From Prosthecobacter dejongeii (GTDB taxonomy: Bacteria > Verrucomicrobiota > Verrucomicrobiia > Verrucomicrobiales > Verrucomicrobiaceae), in contig NZ_JACHIF010000012.1 in the NCBI RefSeq assembly GCF_014203045.1, positions 62,001 to 126,000 on the forward strand: a DNA stretch of 64,000 nt. Reading direction: 5' to 3'. The notes under the pieces are model-generated. The model saw only the letters and a program-made list of their open reading frames with translations, ran no database searches and was not told where the DNA came from. Of this stretch, positions 26,494 through 35,883 are shown piece by piece (position 1 is the first letter of the stretch; every line of letters begins with the position of its first letter). The position numbers were made by a program, and so were the translations under genes.

Positions 26494-29079
26494 TCAATGT
26501 GCCGGAGCCCCGCCTGATGGCAAGTAAGCATCGCCAGCCCCGCCGACCTTCTTTTCATACTCCCGCCACAGGCGCTCGATGGCTTCCTCAGGATCTTCCA
26601 GCATGAGACCTTCTTTGATTTTGCTGGCGAAAATGCCAAAGGAAAAAGGGCTCACCACAGGGACTTCGACCAGTCTCCATTCCAACTTAGGAGCAAGCTG
26701 GAGGAAATCCATGGCACGCGGTAGGTCCAAGAAGGTGTGGGTGGCCTCGCGGTAGGACTGGACCAGCATGGGGTGGTCGGGCTCATGCTCGGACAACACT
26801 CGAAAAAGGATTTCCGAACTCCACCTGAGTTGTTTGATCTTGCGATCCTGTCCTGGGCGGTTGCGTGGCACCATGAGCCCTGTTTGAGCCACCCCACGAA
26901 AGTTCCATTTCACCAGCTCGCTGTGTTGCAGAGAGGCCTTCATATCCGCCTCGGCATCGCCATTCTGAAAAATCACTTTCCACTCTTCCAGGCCCAGACT
27001 TTGAAAGGAGCGCAGGGTGAGCAAAAAGCCGTAATCATCAATGGTCACCATGGCATTGCCGCCCACGGCTTCTTTGACCCGATAGGCAATGATGCGGCTG
27101 AGGGCATCATTGGCACTGCGGCCGATGAGGGTGTGAAAAAAGAACTGCACGAGGTCGGCATCGCTGCCCTCACGGTCATCCACAAAACGCTCAATGAGAA
27201 GCGAGTGCTCCGTGGGGATTCGTGAAACACGAAGCTGATTCTGACAATGCAGTACGATCGCTAAAGCATTGCTGTTGGAGATCTCGAATCGCTCGATCAA
27301 CCATTCGCAAACCTCTTCGTTGCTATCGGTCCCCACCCGCGCAGCCAGCTCCGTTCTTAACCGGGCCACCTCATGAGCCAGACCGGAGGTCAGTGGCATC
27401 TTGTTCGCATTCCAGGCGGGCACCGTAGGCAGGCGGCCCATCGCATCTTCCACCTTCGCTTCTCCCACACCGCTTTCCAGCAGACGCACCATGCGACCAG
27501 CCAGGACAAAGATGTCGCCGTTTTTCAGCCGCTTGAGGAAACTTTCCTCGATCTGGCCCAGGCGTCTTTTCCCGAGATACACCGTCACCATGCCCTCCGT
27601 GTGGATGACCCCGACATTGGCCAGATACTCGCGCTCCACCTTTTTGTTAGGCACCGTGAGGCAATCATCCAGCCAGATGATCTTACCAAAGTTCTCCCGA
27701 TACTGTTTTTCCAGAGAGCGGCCACCGCCCTCCAGATAGTTTAAGACGCTATCCAGCTCTTCCTCCGTGAGGTCTCGATAGGGAAAGGCAGCGCGCAGAG
27801 TGCTCAGCGCCATCTCACGGGTATAGCCACCTTCCATGGCCATGCCCACCAGGTGCTGGGCCAGCACATCCAGCGGCTTTTCCAGCACTCGCACCGCATC
27901 CAGTTGCACCGCGCGGGTCATCTCCGCACAAACGATGCACTCCATGAGGTCGTTCACATTCGTGGCCACGAGGATGCCATGGCTAGCCATGTGAATGCTG
28001 TGACCGCTGCGGCCGATGCGCTGCAGGGCCCGGCTGATGCCCTTCGGGGTCGAGATCATCACCACGCAGTCCACACTGCCGATATCAATACCCATCTCCA
28101 AACTGGTGCTGCAAACGACCGCCCGAAGCTCGCCGTTTTTCAACCGATCTTCCACCTCCAGGCGCACGTCACGATCCAACGACGCATGGTGAGCCTCAAT
28201 CTTGGGAGCCAGGTCTGGCAAGGCATTCTTCAGACGGATGGAGACACTCTCTGTCGCGCTGCGGGTATTGCAGAAAACGATGACGCTGCGGTTTCTCTCA
28301 ACGATCTGGGCGATGTCTTGCATGACCCTTTGCGCCGTGTAGCCAGCGGGGGGATAGGGATTCCTTCGCACAGGGGACAGCACTTCCACACGACGCCGAC
28401 GCTCCATGCGGGCCTCGATGATCTGGCAGTCACGCCTGGTGCCTACCAGCAACTCCGCCAGCAAGGGCAAGGGTGCCGCCGTGGCTGAAAGGCCGATGCG
28501 AATGAGCGGGCGTGCAAGACGCTGCTGGAGACGCTCCACACTTAACATGAGATGAGCTCCACGTTTATTTTCTGCCAGGGAATGCAGCTCATCCACGATG
28601 ACAAAACGCACGCTTTGCAGGGCCTCTGCCCAGCCTGCCTGAGGTAAAAGGATGGCTAGGCTTTCTGGAGTCGTCAGTAGGATGTGTGGCGGCTTGCGCT
28701 TCAGCTTCGCACGCTCCGTCGTCGAAGTATCCCCGGTGCGCTGGCCGATGCGGATCTCTTCCACCAAGCCCATGCCCTCCAGCGGGGCCATAAGGTTTTT
28801 TTGAATGTCATAAGTCAGCGCCCGCAGCGGCGAGACATAGATGGCATGAATGCCGCTGCCCAGATCCCCAGCCTCATGGGCCCGTACCAGATGGTCCAGG
28901 ATGCCCAAAAAGCCCGCCAATGTTTTGCCACTGCCCGTCGGCGACGAAAGCAAAACGGAGTTCCCAGCCAGGATGTGCGGCAGCGTCAACTCCTGGGCCT
29001 GGGTAAGCTGCCCGAAAGAACCCTCCACCCACTTTTGCACACGAGGATGCGACGCTGAGAGAACGGAAGCCGTCTCCAT
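26494..29079 (-). CDS. lhr: Lhr-type (Lhr-Core) superfamily 2 DNA/RNA helicase
   Basis: 861 residues from ATG 29079. Helicase motif I SSPTGSGKT, motif II VDELH, motif III SAT and motif VI HRIG-type region (LQRIGRSGHS) are visible, with a C-terminal region covering the winged-helix and Lhr-specific domains. Lhr-Core helicases unwind DNA or RNA:DNA hybrids and are linked to DNA repair. It is the first gene of lhr-queF-queC, with only five bases before queF. A longer in-frame start exists but adds unrelated low-complexity sequence. Confidence 0.85.
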   Translation of the reverse strand: METASVLSASHPRVQKWVEGSFGQLTQAQELTLPHILAGNSVLLSSPTGSGKTLAGFLGILDHLVRAHEAGDLGSGIHAIYVSPLRALTYDIQKNLMAPLEGMGLVEEIRIGQRTGDTSTTERAKLKRKPPHILLTTPESLAILLPQAGWAEALQSVRFVIVDELHSLAENKRGAHLMLSVERLQQRLARPLIRIGLSATAAPLPLLAELLVGTRRDCQIIEARMERRRRVEVLSPVRRNPYPPAGYTAQRVMQDIAQIVERNRSVIVFCNTRSATESVSIRLKNALPDLAPKIEAHHASLDRDVRLEVEDRLKNGELRAVVCSTSLEMGIDIGSVDCVVMISTPKGISRALQRIGRSGHSIHMASHGILVATNVNDLMECIVCAEMTRAVQLDAVRVLEKPLDVLAQHLVGMAMEGGYTREMALSTLRAAFPYRDLTEEELDSVLNYLEGGGRSLEKQYRENFGKIIWLDDCLTVPNKKVEREYLANVGVIHTEGMVTVYLGKRRLGQIEESFLKRLKNGDIFVLAGRMVRLLESGVGEAKVEDAMGRLPTVPAWNANKMPLTSGLAHEVARLRTELAARVGTDSNEEVCEWLIERFEISNSNALAIVLHCQNQLRVSRIPTEHSLLIERFVDDREGSDADLVQFFFHTLIGRSANDALSRIIAYRVKEAVGGNAMVTIDDYGFLLTLRSFQSLGLEEWKVIFQNGDAEADMKASLQHSELVKWNFRGVAQTGLMVPRNRPGQDRKIKQLRWSSEILFRVLSEHEPDHPMLVQSYREATHTFLDLPRAMDFLQLAPKLEWRLVEVPVVSPFSFGIFASKIKEGLMLEDPEEAIERLWREYEKKVGGAGDAYLPSGGAPAH

Positions 29080-29138
29080 GAGCGTTGGCTGGTTTTTTGT
29101 TTTGTTTCTCTTCCCCGGCACCTGCTTATCATACGCCT

Positions 29139-29966
29139 GTGAACCTTGTTTCCCGACTACTTCGTTTGATCTTCCTGCTTTTACTGCTGCCTGTTTTGCT
29201 CCTGCTAGGCTGCCAGTCGAAGCTGATCTACTACCCTCGGGGTTATGACGAAGGTTATCGACAGACGCTAGCCAGCCACAGCGGCATCCCCCTACCGTAT
29301 GAGACAAGCCAGGGACGGCAGGTGGCGCATTACATCCCCGCGCGCAATGGAGACCCCTCCCCCAAAAACATCTGGGTGTGTTTCGGTGGCAATGGCACCT
29401 TGGCCCTTGACTGGCTATTTTACATGGAGGCCTGGGATCCGAGCTTCGCCTACCTGCTGGCGGACTACCCAGGCTATGGCGACTGCAAAGGTATGCCCAG
29501 CCCTCAACGCATCCGCGAAAGCTCGAAGGCTGCCATAGAAACTCTCACCACTCACCTGAAGCTGACCCCGGAAGAAATGCAGCCCCGTCTGCGGGTTCTA
29601 GGTCACTCCATCGGCTGTGCAGCGGGATTGATGGCTGCGGATGACTTCCACATCCAAAAGATCTTCCTCATTTCCCCTTTCACCACCCTGACCGAGATGG
29701 GCAAGCGCGTCATCGGCTGGCCCCTCTGTTACGTGAATATGCATCGCTTTGACAATCGAAAGCACCTCGCCCACGTGGTGAACCGGGGGGCCAAAGTCGT
29801 TATCTTTCACGGCACGGCAGATCCTGTGATCCCCGTGGAAATGAGCCGTGACCTCGCCAGTGCGCACCCAGGCAAAGTTATTCTTCAGGAAAAGGAAGGC
29901 TGGGATCACAATGAAATCCTCCAGGGACTGGTGCGCGAGATCGGTGTGACCATGAAGGGCCTGTAA
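29139..29966 (+). CDS. lipoprotein alpha/beta-hydrolase
   Basis: 275 residues from GTG 29139. Very hydrophobic signal with lipobox LLGC followed by SKLIYYP, a frequent start in this lipoprotein hydrolase group. The fold shows GHSIGCAAG (nucleophile elbow), FHGTADPVIP (acid) and WDHNEI (His). Probably an inner- or outer-membrane-anchored esterase/peptidase; the substrate is unknown. Divergent from lhr with a 59-base gap that must hold both promoters. Confidence 0.75.
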   Translation: MNLVSRLLRLIFLLLLLPVLLLLGCQSKLIYYPRGYDEGYRQTLASHSGIPLPYETSQGRQVAHYIPARNGDPSPKNIWVCFGGNGTLALDWLFYMEAWDPSFAYLLADYPGYGDCKGMPSPQRIRESSKAAIETLTTHLKLTPEEMQPRLRVLGHSIGCAAGLMAADDFHIQKIFLISPFTTLTEMGKRVIGWPLCYVNMHRFDNRKHLAHVVNRGAKVVIFHGTADPVIPVEMSRDLASAHPGKVILQEKEGWDHNEILQGLVREIGVTMKGL

Positions 29967-30018
29967 CGTCCCTTGCCTTTAACTTGCAGATTACCAGACA
30001 CAAAATACCCGCCACCCC

Positions 30019-32550
30019 ATGAGGCGAATGGCTTTCCCCGGTCATACGTCCATGCTTGATTCACATTCCATGTCCGCCACCCCTCCTACACCTCCTTTCC
30101 CTCGTCTCAAGACGGCTGGGAAATGGCTGCGTGCCGGGGCTGAGAAATGGCAGATGCGTGGGGTGAGTTACGGCCCGTTTAAGCCGAATTCTCTCGGGGA
30201 ACCCTTCCCTGAGGACTCGGCCCTCGTTGCCGACCTCAGGCACATCGGAGCACTTGGCTTCAACACCGTTCGTTTGTATGAACTGCCGACGCCGCAAGTG
30301 ATCCATGCCGCGACAAAACTAGGCCTGCGATTATGGGTCGGCATTCCTTGGACAGATCATGTGGATTTCCTCCGCAGCCGAGCCCAGCAAGAGCAGATCC
30401 GGCAGACCGTCATGCAGGCCGTCCTTCGGTTGAAGGACGAACCTTGCGTGGCCGGTTTTTTGGTCGGCAACGAGATCGAAAAAACACTCGTGCGGTGGAT
30501 GGGCCCCACACGCGTACGGGATTTTCTAGATGGCCTCATGGAGAGCGCCAGAGCGGTGGCTCCGCATCAGCTCTTCAGTTACGCCACTTACCCCAGCACG
30601 GAGTACCTCATCCCGAATCAGGCCGATTTTTTGGCCGTGAATCTCTACCTGGAACAGCCCGAAACTCTCGCGGCCTATCTTCAACGCCTGCAAAATCTGG
30701 CGGGAGATAAACCTCTGGTCATCAGCGAATTTGGGCTGGATGTAGCTGCCCATGGGGAGGCGGCTCAAGCCCAGACTTGGGCCTGGTTTCAGGCCGCCTG
30801 TCAGCAGGCCGCCGTGGCGGGAACAGTCTGGTTCTCCTATACGGACGAATGGTTTCGTGGGGGTGAGGCCATCACACAATGGCGCTTTGGTTTGGTGGAT
30901 TCTGTTAGGCAGGAAAGAGCCATCTGCGGCAGCTTGAAGGAGACAGCCACAGCCCACCGTCCTCACACCCAGCCACGCATCTCCGTCATCGTATGCACTT
31001 ACAATGGCACGGCTACGCTGAGGAGCTGCCTGGAGTCTCTCAGCCGACTGCGTTACTCAAACTTTGAAGCACTCTTGATTGATGATGGCTCCACCCAAGA
31101 CATCGCCACCCTCGCCAAAGATTTCCCTCACATCCGCTACGTGCGGCAAGAGCACGCGGGCCTCAGCGTGGCGCGCAATCTAGGGGCCGCTCTGGCCACG
31201 GGAGAGATCCTGGCCTACACGGATGATGACTGTATTGTGGATGAAGACTGGCTGTCAAACTTAGTGTTAGGCTTTGACGATCCACAGTGGGTGGCAGCGG
31301 GAGGGCCAAACATCCCCCCTTCACCGCGAAACCGCACTGAAGCTGTTGTCGCAGCCGCACCCGGAGCCCCCGCCCATGTGCTGCTCACAGATGTCGAGGC
31401 CGAGCATCTTCCAGGCTGCAACCTCGCCATTCGCAAAACCGCCCTGGAATCCATCGGCGGTTTTCGCCCTCAATACCGGGTGGCCGGAGATGACGTGGAT
31501 GTGTGCTGGCGGCTGCGTGAGGCTGGGGGCAAATTGCACTTTATCTCCGGCGCCATGGTGTGGCATCACCGCCGCTACACCGTGGGTGCTTACCTCCGCC
31601 AGCAGCGTGGTTATGGCCGGGCGGAGGCTCTTTTGATGAAGGACCACCCGCAGCGATTTGGGCCACTGGGCGGCGCACGTTGGTTTGGCGGTATTTATGG
31701 AGATAGGGCTGCGAGTTTGCATTTGGAAGAGGGCAGCATCTTTCATGGCCCTATGGGAGAAGGCCTTTTTCAAGGCATCTATCGGCAAGGGCCACGTGGT
31801 TGGTTAGACTGGATGAGTGGGGTGACCTGGGTGGTGTTATTGCTGGTAGCGCTTGCGCACCGCTCCCCACTTTCAGCCGCTTTGATCCTGAGTTTCTCCT
31901 TGCTGCTCGCCGCCTGTCGCTTGCGAAACCAAACCCGCGCACCTTTTTCACTCAGCCTGCTGGAGTCATGCCTTTTGTTAGGTCTATGCTGGCTTCAACC
32001 CGTGATTCGGGAATGGGAGCGCGGGCTAGGCATGCTGCGGTTGGGAGCCAGACCTGGGAGGAAGAAAAATGAGACAGCAGCCCAAGGGCTGAAGCGTCCC
32101 CGCAAAATCTCCTTCAGCCTGGGGGAGCTAGCCTTCTGGAGTGAATCAGGGGTGGACCGGGCCCGGCTGCTGGATCGTCTTCAAGCGAACCTCACCCGAC
32201 AGAAGATTTCACTCCGGCCCGATGATGGCTGGAGGCTGTTCGATCTCGAAGCGGCATCACAGTTCGATGTTTCGCCCGCCTTTCTGACCGTCACGGAGTA
32301 CCATGGAAAGCAGCGCCTGCTGACCCGCGTACGTCTAATGCTGCGGGTAAGTCTGCGGTCGCTGGTGATTCAGGCGCTGATTCTCGCGGTGGTTTCCCTT
32401 CCCACACCTCTGCGGGTGATGGCTTTCGATTTCTACACCATCTCGTTCATTGCCGTGGTGACGATTGCCTTTGCTGCCTATCAAAAGCTGAAGCGAGACG
32501 TTTTGAAAGCCGCCCAGGAAGCCGGGCTGACCCTGGCCCCTCAAGCCTGA
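30019..32550 (+). CDS. glycoside hydrolase (clan A-like)-GT2 glycosyltransferase fusion, membrane-bound
   Basis: 843 residues; start uncertain (ATG 30019, 30052 or 30070). Residues about 30-300 form a TIM-barrel glycoside hydrolase of the GH-A type, with NEIE (151-154) as acid/base candidate and SEFG (Glu237) as nucleophile. Residues about 318-590 are a GT2 glycosyltransferase: VCTYNG (325), LIDDGS (Asp355-356), YTDDD (401-404) and GDDVD (490). Transmembrane segments follow at about 602-633 and again near the C-terminus. The fusion suggests coupled synthesis and trimming of a polysaccharide at the membrane. Substrate unknown; glpD follows. Confidence 0.85.
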   Translation: MRRMAFPGHTSMLDSHSMSATPPTPPFPRLKTAGKWLRAGAEKWQMRGVSYGPFKPNSLGEPFPEDSALVADLRHIGALGFNTVRLYELPTPQVIHAATKLGLRLWVGIPWTDHVDFLRSRAQQEQIRQTVMQAVLRLKDEPCVAGFLVGNEIEKTLVRWMGPTRVRDFLDGLMESARAVAPHQLFSYATYPSTEYLIPNQADFLAVNLYLEQPETLAAYLQRLQNLAGDKPLVISEFGLDVAAHGEAAQAQTWAWFQAACQQAAVAGTVWFSYTDEWFRGGEAITQWRFGLVDSVRQERAICGSLKETATAHRPHTQPRISVIVCTYNGTATLRSCLESLSRLRYSNFEALLIDDGSTQDIATLAKDFPHIRYVRQEHAGLSVARNLGAALATGEILAYTDDDCIVDEDWLSNLVLGFDDPQWVAAGGPNIPPSPRNRTEAVVAAAPGAPAHVLLTDVEAEHLPGCNLAIRKTALESIGGFRPQYRVAGDDVDVCWRLREAGGKLHFISGAMVWHHRRYTVGAYLRQQRGYGRAEALLMKDHPQRFGPLGGARWFGGIYGDRAASLHLEEGSIFHGPMGEGLFQGIYRQGPRGWLDWMSGVTWVVLLLVALAHRSPLSAALILSFSLLLAACRLRNQTRAPFSLSLLESCLLLGLCWLQPVIREWERGLGMLRLGARPGRKKNETAAQGLKRPRKISFSLGELAFWSESGVDRARLLDRLQANLTRQKISLRPDDGWRLFDLEAASQFDVSPAFLTVTEYHGKQRLLTRVRLMLRVSLRSLVIQALILAVVSLPTPLRVMAFDFYTISFIAVVTIAFAAYQKLKRDVLKAAQEAGLTLAPQA

Positions 32551-32615
32551 ATTTGTCCATGAGCGGAGAATTGTTCTCGGCAGGCAGGCGGGCCTACGTT
32601 TAACTTGTTAACACC

Positions 32616-34175
32616 ATGAAACGCCTTGCCTCACTCACCGAGCTTTCTTCGCGGCCAGAGCCTTTTGATATTGTCATTGTGGGCGGAGGTGCCTCGGGAC
32701 TCGGCGCTGCGGTGGATGCCGCAGTGCGCGGCCACAGTGTGTTGTTGGTGGAGCAGTCTGACTTTGCCAAAGGCACCTCAAGCCGTAGCACGAAGCTGGT
32801 GCACGGCGGGGTGCGCTACCTCAAACAAGGCAACGTATCTCTGGTGCTGGAGGCCCTGCGCGAGCGTGGTCTCATGTGCCGCAATGCCCCGCACCTGGTC
32901 CATAGCCTGCCGTTTGTCATTCCCAACTACCATTGGTGGGAAGGGCCCTTTTACGGCATCGGCATGAAAGTCTATGATGGGCTAGCAGGCAGGCTGGGAC
33001 TGGAACCTTCCCGCTATCTGAATCGTGAAGACGTCATCGAGTTGCTGCCTAACATTGAACAGCAAGACCTCACGGGCGGCATCATTTATCATGACGGTCA
33101 GTTCGATGACTCGCGACTGGCGATCAATCTCGCCCAGACCGCCGCAGAAAAAGGGGCCGTGGTGCTGAACTACGTGCGATGTGCAGGCCTGATCAAAGAA
33201 GGCCCTCACGTGGCAGGCGTGAAACTGCAAGATGCGGAGACAGGTGAGGAAGCCGCAGTCAGAGCCAAGGTGGTGATCAATGCCACGGGCGTCTTTGCCG
33301 ATGAAGTGCGCCGCATGGATGACCCGCAAGCTAAGACGATGCTGAGCCCCAGCCAAGGCATCCACTTTGTGCTGCCACGCGAGTTTCTGCCGGGCGATAC
33401 CGCCATCATGATCCCCAAGACGGATGATGGACGAGTACTCTTCGCCGTGCCTTGGCATGGCCGGGTGGTGGTGGGCACCACCGATACGCCCGTGGAAAAT
33501 GCCTCACTGGAACCGCGCGCGCTAGAGGCAGAAATCGAATTCATCTTTACCCAGATCACCCGCTACCTCACCCGGGATCCCACAAGAGCGGATGTGCTGA
33601 GCGTGTATGCGGGTCTGCGCCCGCTGATCAAGTCTGACGCCAGCTCCACCGCAGCCCTGTCACGGGATCACCTCATCTCCATCTCAGACTCTGGGCTCAT
33701 CACCCTGGCCGGCGGTAAGTGGACGACGTATCGCAAGATGGCAGAGGATGTCATTGATCATGCGGAGATGATCGGTGCCCTGGATCACCGCTACTGTGCC
33801 ACCCATGAATTAAAGATCCATGGAGCCGAGGTCACCGAGGCCGAAGCCAGCCACCTCCATTACTACGGCAGTGATGCGCCCGGCATCCGCGCCTTGATTC
33901 AAAATGACCCTACCCTGGGGGAAGTCCTTCATCCAAAACTGGAGTTCCTCAAAGCCGAGATCATCTGGCATGTGCGGCATGAGATGGCACGCACGGTGGA
34001 AGATGTGCTGTCACGCCGCACCCGTGCCCTGCTGCTGGATGCACGCTCCAGCCTGGAGGCAGCCCCCATCGTCGCCCGTTTGATGGCACAGGAATTGGAC
34101 CGCGATACAAGCTGGGAACAGGCTCAGGTCAGTAGCTATGAGACGCTCGCGAAAGGCTACCTGCTGCCCGCGTGA
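32616..34175 (+). CDS. glpD: aerobic glycerol-3-phosphate dehydrogenase
   Basis: 519 residues. FAD-binding IVGGGASGLG (21-30), the family segment KGTSSRSTKLVHGGVRYL, and VVGTTDTPVE. It oxidises glycerol-3-phosphate to dihydroxyacetone phosphate and passes electrons to the quinone pool at the membrane. No glpF or glpK is adjacent. A short dyad GAGAA-TTG-TTCTC (32566-32578) lies 38 bases upstream; whether it is an operator is unknown. Confidence 0.93.
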   Translation: MKRLASLTELSSRPEPFDIVIVGGGASGLGAAVDAAVRGHSVLLVEQSDFAKGTSSRSTKLVHGGVRYLKQGNVSLVLEALRERGLMCRNAPHLVHSLPFVIPNYHWWEGPFYGIGMKVYDGLAGRLGLEPSRYLNREDVIELLPNIEQQDLTGGIIYHDGQFDDSRLAINLAQTAAEKGAVVLNYVRCAGLIKEGPHVAGVKLQDAETGEEAAVRAKVVINATGVFADEVRRMDDPQAKTMLSPSQGIHFVLPREFLPGDTAIMIPKTDDGRVLFAVPWHGRVVVGTTDTPVENASLEPRALEAEIEFIFTQITRYLTRDPTRADVLSVYAGLRPLIKSDASSTAALSRDHLISISDSGLITLAGGKWTTYRKMAEDVIDHAEMIGALDHRYCATHELKIHGAEVTEAEASHLHYYGSDAPGIRALIQNDPTLGEVLHPKLEFLKAEIIWHVRHEMARTVEDVLSRRTRALLLDARSSLEAAPIVARLMAQELDRDTSWEQAQVSSYETLAKGYLLPA

Positions 34176-34264
34176 TGCCATCCACGATGATCGCGCCTAA
34201 CTAAAAGTACGAACCAGCCAGAGAAGGATCACTCAAGTCCTCATTTAAAACCTGAATACTTACC

Positions 34265-35551
34265 GTGAAACCTGCCTGGCCTTGGTATTTTGAAGAATCC
34301 CCAAAAGCAAAATTCAGTTCCGGCTGCGCGGGTCTGTTTTGCATGCCGTTTTTGATCGGGGGCTTGTTCGTGTTATGGATGATGTGCGTGCAGCCAGGCC
34401 TGCATTGGCTGAATGCTCGCGACTGGCAAGAGACCGAAGCGGTGATCTTAGAATCAAAGTTGGATGAATCCAGAGACAGCGATGGCAGCACCTATGAAGT
34501 GGCGGTGAAGTTTCGTTACCACTTCGGCGACCGCAGTTATGAATCCTCCCGCTATTCATTCAGGATAGGTAAAACCAACATTGCCGTCGAAACCCTGCAG
34601 GCAGCGGTAGCGAGCCTTCCCAAAGGCCAAGTGACCACCTGCTGGGTAGATCCAGCCCACCCGGAGGAAGCTGTGCTGGATCGTTCTATGCCTGCATCGG
34701 CCCTCTTTGGGCTCTGTTTTTCCGTCCCTTTCATCACGATAGGTTTAGTGGGCCTGGGCATTTTCTTTCATCGCCCTTTGTTCGGTAGAATCCGGCAGTC
34801 TCGCCTGGCCCTCATTCGCGAGCTTTGCCGTGAAGGCAGCCTCCCGGCAGAGACACTAGAACGACTCGAAAACCCCGCCCTCCGCAGCGGCGCCCCCATG
34901 GTCTGGATCGCCTCAGACCAGCGGCTGCCGAGTGTGGTGGGCTTTCTACTGCTGAACCTCTTTTGGAACGGTATCGTCTCCGTCTTCATTCTCGGGGTCA
35001 TTGAGAAATGGCGCTCGGGTTCTGAACCGTGGTTTTTGACCCTCTTTCTCGTCCCCTTCGTTGCCATCGGGGCAGGCATTTTTTGGGCTTTCGTCCAGGC
35101 TTGGCGTCAACTGGCAGCCCCCGCCTGGGCCATCGCTCTGAAGCCGATACCGGGTGCCAAAGGCGGTGAAATTCATCTCTGGTGCGCCTGGGAAAAAGCC
35201 AATCGACTGCCCAGTCTGCCACGCTGCACAGGGCGCATCCTCGCGCTCGCCGCACCCTGGGATGCGGAAAATTCCGCGCCTAGCCAGGAGGCGCTATTGA
35301 ACCGCCGACACAAACACCGGAAGAATAAGACCGAGCGTGAGCTTCACGTGGCCGATTTCGGCCCCTTGCTCACGGGTGCCATGATCACTGTCCGTTTACC
35401 GCCTATCCCAGCTTGCCCAGCCCCTGAGACCAAGCTGGGACTGCGCCTGCACTGGTGCCGCTGGTGGGCGCTAGAGGTGAGCTACCCCGACGGAACGATC
35501 GAAAGAGTGAACCTGACCCAGCCTGAGAAAGACCGGGCCACAGAACGGTGA
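34265..35551 (+). CDS. DUF3592-type membrane protein
   Basis: 428 residues from GTG 34265. Transmembrane segments near residues 25-45, 145-165 and two between about 215 and 285 surround a soluble part. The N-terminal segment (W-x-x-T-E-A-V-I-L-E-S and the following TYEVAVKFRYHFGDRSYESSRY) is typical of DUF3592. The C-terminal half is cytosolic or periplasmic with no known domain. Function unknown. Confidence 0.8.
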   Translation: MKPAWPWYFEESPKAKFSSGCAGLFCMPFLIGGLFVLWMMCVQPGLHWLNARDWQETEAVILESKLDESRDSDGSTYEVAVKFRYHFGDRSYESSRYSFRIGKTNIAVETLQAAVASLPKGQVTTCWVDPAHPEEAVLDRSMPASALFGLCFSVPFITIGLVGLGIFFHRPLFGRIRQSRLALIRELCREGSLPAETLERLENPALRSGAPMVWIASDQRLPSVVGFLLLNLFWNGIVSVFILGVIEKWRSGSEPWFLTLFLVPFVAIGAGIFWAFVQAWRQLAAPAWAIALKPIPGAKGGEIHLWCAWEKANRLPSLPRCTGRILALAAPWDAENSAPSQEALLNRRHKHRKNKTERELHVADFGPLLTGAMITVRLPPIPACPAPETKLGLRLHWCRWWALEVSYPDGTIERVNLTQPEKDRATER

Positions 35552-35636
35552 AACTCACGCCGTTCCTGGAAGCGGTGTCTTGATGCTAGCGCCGCTTTTG
35601 TCTAGCGCGGGATTTAGAATGGGTTTAGAGGGGCTC

Positions 35637-35825
35637 ATGACAGAATCCGAATTTAAAGCCCGCGTCGCACGTGTTTGCCAGGTGCTTGGCTGTGGCAAAG
35701 ACCTAGCCACGGATTATGTGGAAGCGATGGGCGACTCGCCCGTGATCGAACATGGCAAAGTCATCGTCCGGGATCCTCAGGGGCACATCATCGCCCGTGT
35801 TTCTGCCTCCATCCTGGAGGACTAA
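35637..35825 (+). CDS. small protein, unknown function
   Basis: 62 residues from ATG 35637; earlier in-frame ATGs at 35580 and 35619 would add hydrophobic residues. The sequence is mixed helix/strand with VIEHGKVIVRDPQGHIIARVS at the C-terminus. No family recognised. It lies between the DUF3592 gene and the GT4 gene in the same direction. Confidence 0.5.
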   Translation: MTESEFKARVARVCQVLGCGKDLATDYVEAMGDSPVIEHGKVIVRDPQGHIIARVSASILED

Positions 35826-35883
35826 ACATTCTCCTCTGGAGTAAAGCTTGCGAAACGGCCAGACACGGCAAGGCTGATGGCCG

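Noticed and set aside
23672-29079. Defence island (DUF4130-family protein, PIN module and Lhr helicase together)
   Set aside because: No restriction, nuclease-effector, reverse transcriptase or other defence hallmark is present, and lhr is tied to queuosine genes.
32566-32578. GAGAA-TTG-TTCTC dyad upstream of glpD as a GlpR operator
   Set aside because: A 5-bp arm dyad is expected by chance in this much sequence, and no GlpR gene or second copy was seen.
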